The position numbers were made by a program, and so were the translations under genes. Below, piece after piece: positions 21,661 through 32,700 of a stretch of DNA of 64,000 bases. This DNA is from Adiantum capillus-veneris. Its lineage: Eukaryota; Streptophyta; Polypodiopsida; Polypodiales; Pteridaceae. The stretch covers positions 77,204,435 to 77,268,434 of the forward strand of contig CM043950.1 in assembly GCA_014529385.2 (NCBI GenBank), in the 5' to 3' direction. Positions within the stretch are counted from its first letter, which is position 1. Each line of letters begins with the position of its first letter. Under the pieces are notes generated by a model. That model made no database searches. It worked only from the letters and a program-made list of their open reading frames with translations, and was not told the DNA's origin.

Positions 21661-24600
21661 CTAAAGACATCCAATCAAGTTAGCATAAGGTTGATTTGTG
21701 ACAAATTGACCGCCATTGTCAGAAGTGTTCTTCGTAGAGCTCGCAAGACAAGGTGTGTTGATTGAATGTGTAGATTCCATACCAAATTTTTGAATAGTAT
21801 CTGCAATAAAATTTGATTGTCGAAGGAATAAAATACCTTTTGTACGGTTCCGTTGGATTTGAATGCCAAGACAAGAGTGAATCTCTCCAAGATCCACCAT
21901 ATCAAATGCAGAAGACAATGACTTTTTCACTTGCTGAAGAAATCCCAAATCATTGGAAACAAGGCTGGTATCATCCACATAAAGAGCAAGAATCACAAAA
22001 CTGCTACCTTGGCGTTTTATGTATAAGTTGGGGTCTGACGAGCAAGAGATGAATCCTTTAGAGGTGAGAGAAAGATCAAATTTTGTATACCAGGCTCGCG
22101 AAGCTTGTTTGAGACCATATAGTGCCTTATGGAGTTGAGCAACAAGGTCTTCTTTACCTGGAATAACAAACCCTTCTGGTTGTTCCATATAAATTTCCTC
22201 TTCCAAGTCACCATTAAGAAAAGCAGTTCGCACATCCATTTGATGAGCTTCTAAATCAAATTGAACAGCAAATGCCAATAAAACTCGAACACTTGTAATG
22301 CGAACAACTTGTGAAAAAGTCTCTTGATAATCAACACCAGCTACTTGGGAGTAACCTTTTGCAACTAAATGCGCCTTGAACTTGTCAAAAGATCCATCTG
22401 CTTTTAGTTTTGTCTTATACACCCACTTACATTTAATAGCTGTACAACCAAGAGGTAATTCAGTTAGTATCCATGTACCTTTAGAGATAAGAGAATCGTA
22501 CTCTGCTTCCATAGCCTCTTGCCATTGATCCTTTTGTGGTGAAGAGATAGCTTCATCATAAGTAACGGGATCTTTAGAAGTAGAAAAAGCATTATCAGCA
22601 ATATCGTCATCATAAACATGACATGAGCCATGTTCAAAATCAATAGGCATATCAACAAAAATATCAGTATCATCATTGGCAACATTTGGGATGGATGGTT
22701 GTGAAGAGGAAAGTTGCTCTATAGGAAGAGTTTCATCTTCTGAAAGAAATGGAAAAGCCTGAAGCAATGATTTAGTATCATCAGAATCATCCATGGACCA
22801 TGAGCCTCCCATAAGCTGTTCGTTAAAAGTAGCATCACGATTCACAATTACTTTCTTGGAGGAAGGGTCATAGAATTTGTAGCCTTTGGAAATGTCATAA
22901 TATCCAATAAAAATAACTTTAAGACCAGGAGCATCAAGCTTTTTTCGTGTTTCTTTGGGAACATGAATATAAGCAATACACCCAAAAGTTCGAAAATGAG
23001 ATACAGAAGGAATGTCACTTGTCCATGCTGTGATGGGTACCTTACTAGAGGGTGCAGTAGTAGGAAGATGATTCTGAATAAATGCTGCTGTCAAAGTAGC
23101 TTCAGCCCAGGAAACACAAAATAAGCTAGAATGAATCAGCATACATATTATAGCATTGAGAATAGTGCGATTCTTTCGTTCAACAACACCGTTCTGTTGA
23201 GGCGAATATGGAATAGTGTGTTCATGATGAATTCCATTGTCAGCACAGTAACTCACAAACTCTCGAGAAACATATTCGTCTCCATTGTCACTACGAAGCT
23301 TCTTAAGGCGACGACCAGTTTGAAGTTCCACAGCCTTGTGGAATTGTTTGAAAACAGATAAGGCTTCAGATTTTTGTCTAAGTAGAAATACAGCCGTATA
23401 CCTTGAGAAATCATCAATGAAAGTAATGAAGTAGCGATATTGTGATCTCGAAGAAGGTAGAGGTCCACATATATCAGTATGAACAAGATCCAATATGTCA
23501 TGAGAATGAGTTGTATTTGAAAGAGGAAAGGGTTTACGATTGTGTTTCCCAAGAGCACAAAATTCACAAATTCCCATATGGGGATGGGCTTTAAGATCCA
23601 TGCCATGAACAAGATCACGACGTTGAAGATCAAGGAGTTTTAAGAAATCAGCATGAACAAAACGGTGATGCCATACTTTGCAATCATGATCACTTGGAGC
23701 AGTGACAATATTTGTTACAGCATCGTTGAGAGAGAGTTCAAACAAATTACCGTTTCGAGGAGCAGTGTCTATAGTATGTCCATCTTTCTCAATTCGGCAT
23801 TTGATATGATCAAATCCAGCAAACAGACCAAGATCAACAAGTCTAGCAACTGAAAGAAGATTACGTTGAAGATCTGGTACATGTAATACTCCTCGCAAAA
23901 TTCGAGTGGAAGAAGATAAGGTACCAAGATATAAGTCTCCAATACCCTTGACTTGACAAGTAGTATCATCAGCAAGATAAACAACACATTGAACTGGCAG
24001 TGGATGATAGTTATGGAGCCACTTAGACTGATATGTCATATTTCCTGTAGCACCAGAATCGACAATAAAAAGTGATCCATCATGTACATGAAGTATTCTG
24101 TCTGGAGCAACTGAACATAGGACGCAGCTTGTTTTTGGTACAGTGTTGTTTCGATGTTCAGTAGCATATGCTCTATTCCGATCTCTGTCTAATCGACGCT
24201 TATAACACATATGAGTCGGATGATTAGATCGTCCACAATATTCACAAGAAGAAGAATAAGAGTCTCTAGATAAATGTGGTTGTTTTGTGGTAATATTGTG
24301 TTCTTCATAATATTGACGTGCCCAACAATCATCTTCAGTATGGCCATTTCTGTTGCAGTAAGAACATTGCTTATTAGGAAATTTGAGACGAGAGAAAATA
24401 TTACCTCGACGGCCACCTCTGCGGTTTCCTCGTTGAAATGGACGCCTTCGAGCATAAAAAGCACGTTCCATCTGTTGTGACTCAGTCTCCTCTTGTGAAA
24501 TCATAGTTGTATCGTGACCAGCATTCCGACGTTCTTGACGTTGAGAGTATTCAATTAAAGACATGCAGGCTTGGTCGAAATCAAGACCATCTTTATTAGA

Positions 24601-24870
24601 GAGAATAGTAACAATGTTATCATAAGAAGAGTCCTTCACCATATCAAGGAGAAGTGTAATCAGTTGCTTTTGTGGAACACGATCACGGACAGCAGCAAGT
24701 TGATTAATAATAGATTTGAAAGATTCAATATGTCCCGTCATGGCAGTACCAACTTCATATTGTAACTTGTTAAGCAACCCTCTCAAATAAAGTATTTTTG
24801 TAACAAATTTCTTCTGAAAAATTGCAATAAGGTACTTCCATACGTCGTGGGAAGTAGGCAATTCATACAT
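21661..24870 (-). pseudogene. Copia gag-pol polyprotein, 1069-codon open frame
   Basis: Residue numbers follow this open frame. Gag (UBN2-type) spans about 1-120. Two zinc knuckles are C169-C172-H177-C182 and C209-C212-H217-C222. The protease active site is DSG at 271-273. The GAG-pre-integrase region includes WHHR (400) and C435/C438. The integrase core has D466, D528 and E564, spaced DD35E. The RT has the QMDVRTAFLNG motif with D879, and YVDD at 964-967. All these catalytic residues are intact. The first Met is internal: gag continues upstream to an ATG at 25179 through one in-frame TGA (24931-24933) that replaces a Trp codon. RNase H lies beyond the TAG at 21661. It is a recently active element with few lesions. 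Confidence 0.95.
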
Positions 24871-25179
24871 ATCAAGAAAAAGGAAATCAGTAAGAGCAAA
24901 AAGAATACACCGATGAGCTGCTTTATCACGTCATTGCCAATCCGTATAGGCAACATTCCAATCTTCAAATATAGGTCCTTCAGTGATAAGCACGTTTTCA
25001 TTATCCGTATCAACAGACTGAGGCAGACAAACACGATTTTCAAGAACAGCATTGGAGAGTTCATCGCCTTCAAGAATTAACAACATCTTTGCTTTCCAAC
25101 CTGGAAATCCTTGACCTTGGAAAGGAGGAACAGAACGCTGGCCAGAAGGAAAGCCGTTGACGAGAATATTCATAGCCAT
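24871..25179 (-). pseudogene. Copia gag N-terminus
   Basis: Starts at an ATG (25177-25179, minus) and reads MAMNILVNGFPSGQRSVPPF, then FQGQGFPGWKAKM, ending at DWQ-stop. The single TGA at 24931-24933 separates it from RDKAAHRCILFALTD, in the same frame, which leads into the main frame. The usual sequence at this site is WQWRDKA-like, so TGG to TGA is the likely change. Confidence 0.85.
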
Positions 25180-25931
25180 ATCTTGTTGCGAGAAGACGTA
25201 TAAGATAAGATCGCAGAATCTGCACACCATATATGGTGAAGGAGGAAATTGAGAATGAGAGAGATATGAGTACTGCGTTCTGTCAACAATAAACGTAAGA
25301 AGGATGCTCAAGGAACGTCCAAAGATGTGAGACGTCACCCAAAAAAGGCAGGATAAAGGAGACGTTAATAATAAATGAGTCCTCAAAATAGAGTGGCGTG
25401 AGACACAAGATTGACGGCCACAATACGAATATCAAAAAGCTAAATCTTCTCAAAAAAGTTAACGCCAAAATAAGAAAAACGATCGCGGACACTTCATGAA
25501 GAAGTAGGACGAAGAAAGCTGCGTCAAGCTAAATTGCAGTAAAAACAGCATAACTTTCTGTTGCGAACTCGGATTGACGCAAACCTAGAACTCAAATCCA
25601 AGAGCTCGAGGAGACGAACAAGTTTTAGATGAAAAGTGCCATTGCGCTACGCTCCATTGCGCTTTTCCCGTTTCTCCAAATTTTGAGCAGAACAACAAGA
25701 AAAATTGAGATGAAGTTCAGGGTGTCATCAACAAGAAAGCGTAATCAATGATTAGATTGATTAGAAATAAATGCCACATAAAACACTAATCATATTCTTC
25801 TTAACACAAAACAATCACAGTTAACCAGAATCAACACTCAAAAATAAAATTTGTAGCAATTTTGAATCTTACATGCGAATCGCATACACATACTGTTGTG
25901 TCACCATGAATTGAATCTGCGCGTGATCGTT
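25180..25931 (-). other. Copia 5' leader
   Basis: Non-coding sequence between the primer site and the gag ATG. Open frames here lack motifs. Confidence 0.6.
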
Positions 25932-25946
25932 ACCGCTCTGATACCA
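25932..25946 (-). other. Primer-binding site of the copia element
   Basis: ACCGCTCTGATACCA on the plus strand, directly next to the LTR. The complement matches initiator tRNA-Met. Confidence 0.9.
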
Positions 25947-26138
25947 TGTTGAGATGTAGAGAGAAAGAGAGAGAGACGAGACAAGAGACACACCATATAC
26001 GCTCCCAAAGACTGATTCATATTGAGGACAAGATAGACACACCATGTACGCTCCCAAAGACTGATTCATATTGAGGACAAGATACAAATATATAAGTGAG
26101 ACCAAGTTCAGTAGAGTGAGCCATATATAGCTCCAACA
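25947..26138 (-). repeat. 5' LTR of the copia element (192 bp)
   Basis: TGTTGAGATGTAGAG...CTCCAACA on the plus strand. A ~47-bp unit starting AGACACACCATATACGCTCC is present twice in tandem, the second with ATG for ATA in the same word. Confidence 0.9.
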
Positions 26139-26311
26139 CTTACATGCAGCAATTGATACTGTAGGAGTTAGTCGTGTGTGTGTGTGTGAGAGAGAGAGAT
26201 TGAGAGAGAGAGAGACAAAGAGCGGAAGGGACATGAGAGGTGGGAGAGGGAAGGAGCATACTTGGAGTGGAAGCAATGATGATTTTATATTTCTCAAGTA
26301 TAGCATATAGA

Positions 26312-26490
26312 CACTACAACAAAAAAGGGGGCCTTCGATGCAGGTTTTGATGCACCCTGTCGAAAAAACCGTCGAAATACGTGTCCCTACGAAAACGTCG
26401 CAATATGCGTCGATATACACGCCGAAAGGTACTATTATCGACGCATATTTCGACGTGCCTAGCGACACAGATTGCGATGACCATAACATT
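26312..26490. mobile_element. Second CACTA terminus with subterminal repeats
   Basis: CACTACAACAAAAAAGGGGG at 26312 is a typical CACTA end. It is followed within 170 bp by many CGTCGAAA / TCGACGCATATT / CGTCGCAATATGCGTCG repeats in both orientations. These differ from the CGTCGCTATG repeats of the outer ends. It is the 3' end of the element carrying the accessory and TNP2 genes at 27.2-31.1 kb. No partner end (GTTGTAGTG) was found to the right. Confidence 0.7.
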
Positions 26491-26761
26491 AAAAAAAATC
26501 TTGGACAGAGAACAGGCAGCCTGGCCTATGCCCAGTGAAAGGATGGACACAGCCACAGCCAGACTGCCTGTCCTCTACCCAAGAAAGCGAGCAGCACCAA
26601 AATCAACCGTGCTCCCGCATAAATTTCAACAGAGTTCCCTTAGTTTTAACATAAACTTTAAAAAAAAAACCATATGTATATGCCTCCTACATGCTATCCA
26701 TGTAGGATCTCACATGAGATTTAAGGCCAATGAAAGAAATGAAATGAACTTTTTGCAAAAC

Positions 26762-26972
26762 CATAACCATAACGAACTTTGTGCAAAACCATAACCGGCC
26801 ATAACCATATTGATCAAAACCATAATGCAGATAACCATAACCATAAGCAAAACAATAAACATAAGCATAACCAAAAAGTTATACATAACCATAAACAAAA
26901 CAGTAACCATAACCATGTCTATACAAGAACAATAACCATAACCATGTCTATACAATGACAATAACCATAACC
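26762..26972. repeat. Degenerate ATAACC repeat
   Basis: CCATAACCATAAC and variants recur throughout with irregular spacers, including two CATGTCTATACAA insertions. It lies between the CACTA end and the accessory gene. Confidence 0.85.
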
Positions 26973-27216
26973 ATATATATCTATACAAAAAAGAGACACA
27001 GAAGCGTGTCTGTGTCTCACAAAACATATATATGAAATCCAGTGATGACTAGGCATCACAACCTACACATAGAACAATTCACAAATTAGTATTGATATTA
27101 CTTCACATATACTTATTTAATTAAATCAACTCACACATATTAACATCTCACCTCAATCGATTAGTGAGACTCTAAGGCCTCCTAGTCTATAAGCACTCCT
27201 GAAGCATCCAGATCAT

Positions 27217-28370
27217 TCAATACATCATAGATACCTCTGCGATATCCATCTGTCTCCTCCTAGCGTGTCTGGGCTCGATGCATTGTAAGATTATGCGTTT
27301 ATACAAGAATGAAAGTAATAAGAATACATGATTCATCACGTTTAAAAAAACGCCATAGCTAGGATTGGATTGGAAACTCACAAACTCATAGCGAAAGGTG
27401 TCGAAGCCTCCGCTGCCAAGATGAGATGTCCCCCTCGTCATATGTCGTATCTGCGTGGCCTGACGCTGCTGTCTGAATTGCGTGTCCGCTGTCCGCTCAT
27501 CCTCCCTGATCTGTTGCCACATCTCGTGTGAGATGCCCAAAGGCTTCGGCGAGCCGGTCCTGAAAGCCTGTCGAGCTGCATCTCGTCGATGTTTCATGGT
27601 GTCCCGTGCAAAACCCTTGATCCACCTCCTTGGAACATCCTTTGAGCCCGGAGCAGGCTGATACTCTCTCATGATGGTCTCCACTATATAACCGATTTTG
27701 TCGCGATCTTGCTAAGGCCAAGTCGTCAGAATGCTGGTAGAAAACTGCAGCTCCGCGAGCTTGCAAATCCGTTGTCTCATCTCAGTCCCGACTATATCCA
27801 TGTCAACAAAACCATCTGCCTGTACAGTATAGATCTTGGAGGCACTAGGATCGTGTGCCCCCCAAGGTATCCGAGGTGTGCTAAGAGGTGTGTCGAGGGG
27901 TGTGATTGGGTAGGACAGGGGTCATGAGCGAGAAGGGGTCGAAGCATCTGTGGACCCTCCTCCACAACAACCACCACCTCCACCTAACGATCGCCGAGAT
28001 TGGCGATTGCACCTGTGCTACGAAGATGAGGACGTAGCTGCCTAGGTGTCGAAGTGGCCCTGATGGGAGACCTCGCAGGCATTGTATCTGTAGGCGTCCC
28101 CCTCCATAGGCATCCCTCCCATAGGTGTCGAAGTGGCCGTGATAGGAGACCTCGCAGGCATCGTACCCGTAGGCGTCCCCCCCCATAGGCATCCCCCGCA
28201 TAGGTGTCCCCTCCATAGGCGTCGGATCCTCGGGTGTGAAGCCTGGAGGCGTAGTACCTGTGCCTCTGGCTACCCAGTACTGAGACGCCTCTACCATCTG
28301 ACTGGGCATCATTAGGTAATTAAGCCCATTTAAATGCATCTACACTCATAGAAGCGGGATCTGGAAACTG
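27217..28370 (-). pseudogene. CACTA accessory protein, second copy
   Basis: The C-terminal 155 codons (27217-27684) are open and read KDVPRRWIKGFARDTMKHRR, KPLGISHEMWQQIREDERTA and SHLGSGGFDTFRYEFVSF. This is the same domain as at 18.7 kb and like the Ptta/En/Spm family of plant transposase-associated proteins. Upstream, a Gly/Pro/Met-rich segment (27.88-28.34 kb) is built from tandem repeats, and a start at about 28377 (MAHQFPDPASMSVDAFKW) is possible. A stop follows shortly after that start and frames shift in the repeat, so it is probably broken or spliced. It lies downstream of TNP2 in the same direction, the normal CACTA order. Confidence 0.6.
28050..28215 (-). repeat. ~100-bp tandem repeat in the accessory gene
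   Basis: GTCGAAGTGGCC-TGAT-GGAGACCTCGCAGGCAT (in part) and the GGCGTCCCCC-CCATAGGCATCCC words occur twice. A C-run varies between the copies. Confidence 0.8.
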
Positions 28371-28496
28371 GTGTGCCATACTAAAGTTCTGCAAAAAGAA
28401 AGTAAAAGAAAGCGTCAGAACATCTTTGTTTAAATTAACTTTAAGCTTAATTTTAAATCAACGTCTTTACACAAACACTTACAGGCCTAGGCCTTG

Positions 28497-31135
28497 ACAA
28501 GTGAGGCATCATCGATAAGATCTTGCACCATATCATCGTCTATCTCTAATTGTAGACATAACTCTACCCCAACTCGTTATGAAAGATTGTCTTCATCCAT
28601 TGCATCTTCATCTAAAAGTGTCATATCTGCCTCGTCTGTGTCATCCCTCGTATATCTGTCAGCTTCCTCTGCTATACCTTCGTCCATCTCATCTAATGTC
28701 TGTCCAAATTTCCACTAGGAGCTCTTGCTCTTCAAATACTTAATGTTTATTTCTTGGAGCAACCTAAACCACAAACCACCATTGTCGCTCTCGAGGGTCC
28801 GGTACAAAGACCACTTGCTCGCAATGTTCCGGGAGAGCAAATGTGTCGCTCGCATCTGTCCAAAATTTTGTAGTATCTATTTTCACAAGCTTGTTTCCAT
28901 CTCCGTGTACCATTGCATTGCGACCAGAAGTAATCACCTTGAACCACTTCACATCCAACAAAAACATCTCAAACCGCCTGAAGCTGACTTTCAGGATATC
29001 TGACACCAGACCACAGTAATCCAGGTTGCTAGTGCTCTCATTCATGTCTCTGGCATTGGACCTGCTCTTTTGCATGAAACTAACCATTAACCCACTGTCA
29101 AACGCATTTCTTCTTCTATCAATTTGTTGTGTTCTGAAATGCTTTCCATGCGACCACAGTGCCATGTATGTATGATACTTCCAATCAAATCCAATAGCCA
29201 ACTCTTCCTCTTCTAGAGATATGGGTTCTCCAATCTGTCGAGCTGCTCTCATTGTCTTTTCCAACCATGCCATTGTAGGGAATTTAGGTAGAGGAGCAAG
29301 ATAGTCTGGCAAAGGTAAGTCTCTAGTCATTCGGCTTCGCCTGAAATCGTGTTGCTCCCTATTGCGTCTCTCTTTCTCTTCTTCGTTCCTTTCAAGACAT
29401 TTTTGCATTGGCTCTGAATTTGGTATACAAAAATTCATGATCTTTTCTTGCATGGTGTCGTTCATTTTCTTCGACACCCCTTGCCCTTGTGGCTCCTCTC
29501 CCATGAGTCTTGCATCCTCCTCATCGCTCCACAGTCGAGGCATTTCTGGGTCAAAAACGGATAGAAATTTGGTCGTGAAGACAAGAGACTCTTGCATCAG
29601 CCATCCTTCTGCCAAGTGATGGCCATCTCGAAGATAACGGTGGTGGCCTTGATAAATTGTCTTTCGAAGAGAGGCAGAATAGCGCACATCCAAAGACGGC
29701 GGCCCGCAAATTGGACATGCATTGTATCCCGAAGTTGTAAGCCCTGCATATATTAAAGCATGATTCAGGCCAAGGCAAAGTTCTTGCGAATAGCAAAAAT
29801 TTTGTAAATCAATAACCATTACCAGAAGCTTCTCCGTATCCTAGCCAATCATGCATAGTCCACATAAGAAGTCCATGGATCCTTGCATGCTGTTGTCCTA
29901 CTGGTTCAACCACATCTGCTATGTCGATCCCATGCCATAACTCGTAGAGCTCGTCAACTAGTGGAGCTAGATAAACATCCATGTTTTTTGCCTTGAACTT
30001 ACCAGGTACAATCAAGCTTAATATCAAATGACCCTTCTTGATGGCAAGCCGCGGGAGGTTGTAATTCATAAGGCACACAGCCCAAGTGCTCCATGACGAG
30101 CTTCTCAAGCCAAATGGATTGACTCCATCTATTGCCATGCCCAAACACAAATTTCATGGTTCACTCTTAAAATGTGGCCAGGTATCTTCAATGTGCCTCC
30201 AAGCCTTTGAATCAGCGAGCACCCTAAATAGTGCATCACTAGATCTATTCATAGAATGCCACCGTATCAACTTTGCAATGGGACCACAATGAAAAATTCT
30301 TTTTATCCTTGGAATAATAGAGAAATGCCGCAACACTTTAGCTGGCAATATCTCGCCAACCGCATCTTTTTTGTAGCGCATTGCTCCGCACTTAGGACAC
30401 GACAGAAAATCTGTGAATTCATTGCAAAAAAGAATGCAATCATTTGGACATGCATGAATCTTGTTGTAGTCCAAGCCAACTAAGGTCAATAGCTGCTTTC
30501 ATCTAGCCTGGAGGGGGGCATTTCATTGCCAGGCGAGAGAAGTTGCTCCCGCAACAACCTATTTAAGCCACATGAAATTATAAAGCTCCCCAAGCACGTC
30601 ACCGCAGCAATCGGAAAATCTCTTTTGTAAATTATGTACCTAAACAAAGCAGTGACGATTGCATCTAACCACCCGTACACTGACTGAAGATTAAAAAATT
30701 CTAGACAAGTACGAAGCACAGATATTTTGGCGCCTTCTAGATTGGTTGACGTGCCAACTTCCTCAACATGTCTTCAGGAGATAGGTACACGGCTTCTGGT
30801 GCTGCTTCGTTAGCGTTCTCCTGGCTGTCTGGTAGAAGGCATCCAACATCTCCTCCATGCCGACGTCTTCTGTCTGTAAGCCCTTTTCTACTTCCATCCT
30901 TGGCTCTATATTGGTCGAACCTTCACATATAATCATTTTCTCTCTCTCTCTCTCTCTCTCTCAGATGTAGGTGCTATGTCGCAAAAATCAATGCCCGTTC
31001 CGCAGGAGTCGTATTGTAGATTCTGTACGGTTTCTCTAGCAAACTCTCCATACTTGTGCACATGCTCATTACATATTCTACGCTTGCGTAGGATTTGATA
31101 CTTGCAGAGCATGCAATCTTTTCCTCCATGTTAGT
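28497..31135 (-). pseudogene. CACTA transposase TNP2 (Transposase_21), broken
   Basis: Read leftwards: a Cys/His N-terminal region (CKYQILRKRRICNEHVHKYG, ~31.1 kb); FFNLQSVYGWLDAIVTALFR (30.69 kb); GLDYNKIHACPNDCILF with CPKCG (30.4 kb); HFKSEP-stop-NLCLGMAIDGVNPFG (30.16 kb); the TNP2 core PYNLPR-like NYNLPRLAIKKGHLILSLIV and DVYLAPLVDELYELW; a 79-nt intron (29744-29822); GLTTSGYNACPICG; and a C-terminal DUF4216-like region (DYCGLVSDILKVSFRRFEMF ... VVFVPDPRERQWWFVV). An acidic tail follows (~28.5-28.75 kb). Lesions are a frameshift near 30.49 kb and a TGA at about 30151-30153 that replaces an expected Arg codon (CGA). Confidence 0.85.
29744..29822 (-). other. 79-nt intron in TNP2
   Basis: It begins GTAATGG and ends ATATGCAG on the minus strand. 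Splicing joins ...GEAS to GLTTSGYNACP in frame (phase 1), as expected for the TNP2 family. Without splicing, the upstream exon stops eight bases after the splice site. Confidence 0.75.
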
Positions 31136-31198
31136 TGATGACATTGCCATCTACAATGATTATGAATGTTGTTTTAATATATACACTCCTCACAATGT

Positions 31199-31382
31199 AA
31201 ACTACCTCGCATTCTCTAGTCTTGCCCGATCTCCGTACACCTTGGTCCATAGGTGTACAGAGATCAGGACCACTAGGTCAAAATCTTGTCTTTATTGGTC
31301 AAATCCTATATGGGTAGACACATACGTGCACTCCCAGGTGTACATGGCAATGCATGTAGCGGGCAGAACCCCTTTGCCTCTT
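31199..31382 (+). repeat. Direct repeat, left copy
   Basis: AAACTACCTCGCATTCTCTA ... CCCCTTTGCCTC. It matches 32701-32892 in the same orientation with scattered differences. No coding motif. Confidence 0.85.
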
Positions 31383-31403
31383 TTAGTTCCATAGTTTCTT
31401 CTA

Positions 31404-31452
<49 letters not shown>

Positions 31453-31725
31453 TGTCCTTTTCACACAATTGGTCAGCCAACCTAACTCTTTCACGCCAAA
31501 TTTCTCTATCTACTATCTATCTCTCTCTCTCTACCTCTGTAGCTATCTCTAGTTAATTCTCTCTCTCTCTCTGTGTATAGCACTCTCTCTCTCTCTACGT
31601 ACCCTATGTCTCATTCTTTCTCTCTTGATCTTGCTCTCTTTCTCTCTCTCTCGATCTCGCTATCTCTCTTTCTCTCTCTATTTCCATATTTCCCTATCTC
31701 TCTCTCTGTCTCGCTCTCCACTTTC

Positions 31726-31822
<97 letters not shown>

Positions 31823-31921
31823 TAGGGAAGTAGAGAGCGAGAGCGAGAGAGATAGAGATATGAAAAAGAGAGTGATATATATATATCTCTATCTCTCTCG
31901 CTCTCGCTCTCTACTTCCCTA

Positions 31922-31971
<50 letters not shown>

Positions 31972-32040
31972 TCTTTACTTTTCTCTCTCTCTCTCTCTCT
32001 TTAATTTATACGAACATCTCTATCTCTCTCTCTCCCTCTC
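31383..32040. repeat. CT/GA/AT microsatellite zone with a long hairpin
   Basis: (GA)n at 31407-31449, then CT-rich sequence, (CT)n(AT)n(AG)n at about 31729-31820, a perfect 40-bp inverted repeat (31821-31860 and 31884-31923, 23-nt loop), and again (CT)n(AT)n to about 31968. The AT and CT tracts extend the hairpin arms to roughly 100 bp. Confidence 0.9.
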
Positions 32041-32333
32041 TACCACAGCAGAGCTCGTCGCTTTACACCAGAGGCATACTGATCGAACAAGCGATTGAGC
32101 TAGGGAGATCCAAACACACACGACTGCAGAGGACTACACAACATCGACAAAGACTGCATCAGAGGATCCGGGTCACTTTTGCTCGACATGCACAATGCCC
32201 GGTCAGACTACTGACCATGGAGGAGATTGATGAGATCCGCCAGCGGGACCGATGCTCGATCTCCTATGATCTACCTATCTCAGTTAGTTTTTTTAGCTGC
32301 TTAGTCCACACCCAACAATTTAGGATTCTATAA
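32041..32333 (+). CDS. Unidentified coding-like segment
   Basis: Within a longer open frame that starts in simple repeats, this non-repetitive part reads TRGILIEQAIELGRSKHTRL, QRTTQHRQRLHQRIRVTFAR and LLTMEEIDEIRQRDRCSISY. Its composition differs from the flanking microsatellites. It ends in a hydrophobic stretch before a stop. No family is recognised. It may be a captured exon or chance. Confidence 0.25.
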
Positions 32334-32469
32334 TATTTTATTTTGTCATCTTGTTACTCTGACTTTGTATCATATCCACCACATTGTAACTTTCTGGTCT
32401 CATAGGTCACTTTGGCCTTTTGAAGACGTCAATATAACATTTCATTTCATTCCTCTCTTTAATTTTAAT

Positions 32470-32700
32470 TTCCTACGCATACATTCTCTCTCTCTCTCTC
32501 TCTCTCATTTTAATTTCCTACTCTCACACACACATCTCTCTCTCTCTCTCTAGCTTTTTAATTTCTTATTTACACACACACACACACATTTCTCTCTCTT
32601 TGATTTTCTACACATACTCACACACATTTCTCTCTCTCTCTCTCTCTCTCTTTCCTACACACATACACACACACTGCTCTCTCTCTCTCTCTCTCTCTCT
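32470..32700. repeat. CT and CA microsatellites
   Basis: Alternating (CT)n and (CA)n tracts separated by TTTAATTTCCTA-like words. A short unit of TTT-AATTTC-TA plus CT tract recurs about four times. Confidence 0.85.

Larger units (their letters stand above)
20631..26138 (-). mobile_element. Ty1/copia retrotransposon, 5.5 kb, nearly complete
   Basis: Minus-strand element with LTRs at 20631-20775 (145 bp) and 25947-26138 (192 bp). The 5-bp target duplication CTTAC is at 20626-20630 and 26139-26143. The primer site, TGGTATCAGAGCGGT on the minus strand, is at 25932-25946. A polypurine tract (reverse complement CCCCCACTCAAAC) adjoins the 3' LTR. One large gag-pol frame runs the usual copia order (gag, protease, integrase, RT, RNase H), with nonsense codons only near its two ends. 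The 5' LTR is longer because of an internal tandem duplication. The outermost base pair of the 3' LTR is altered (TCTTGAG for TGTTGAG). Confidence 0.95.

Noticed and set aside
31573-31825. Open frames full of Ser/Leu and Ile/Tyr repeats
   Set aside because: Translations of CT and AT microsatellites.
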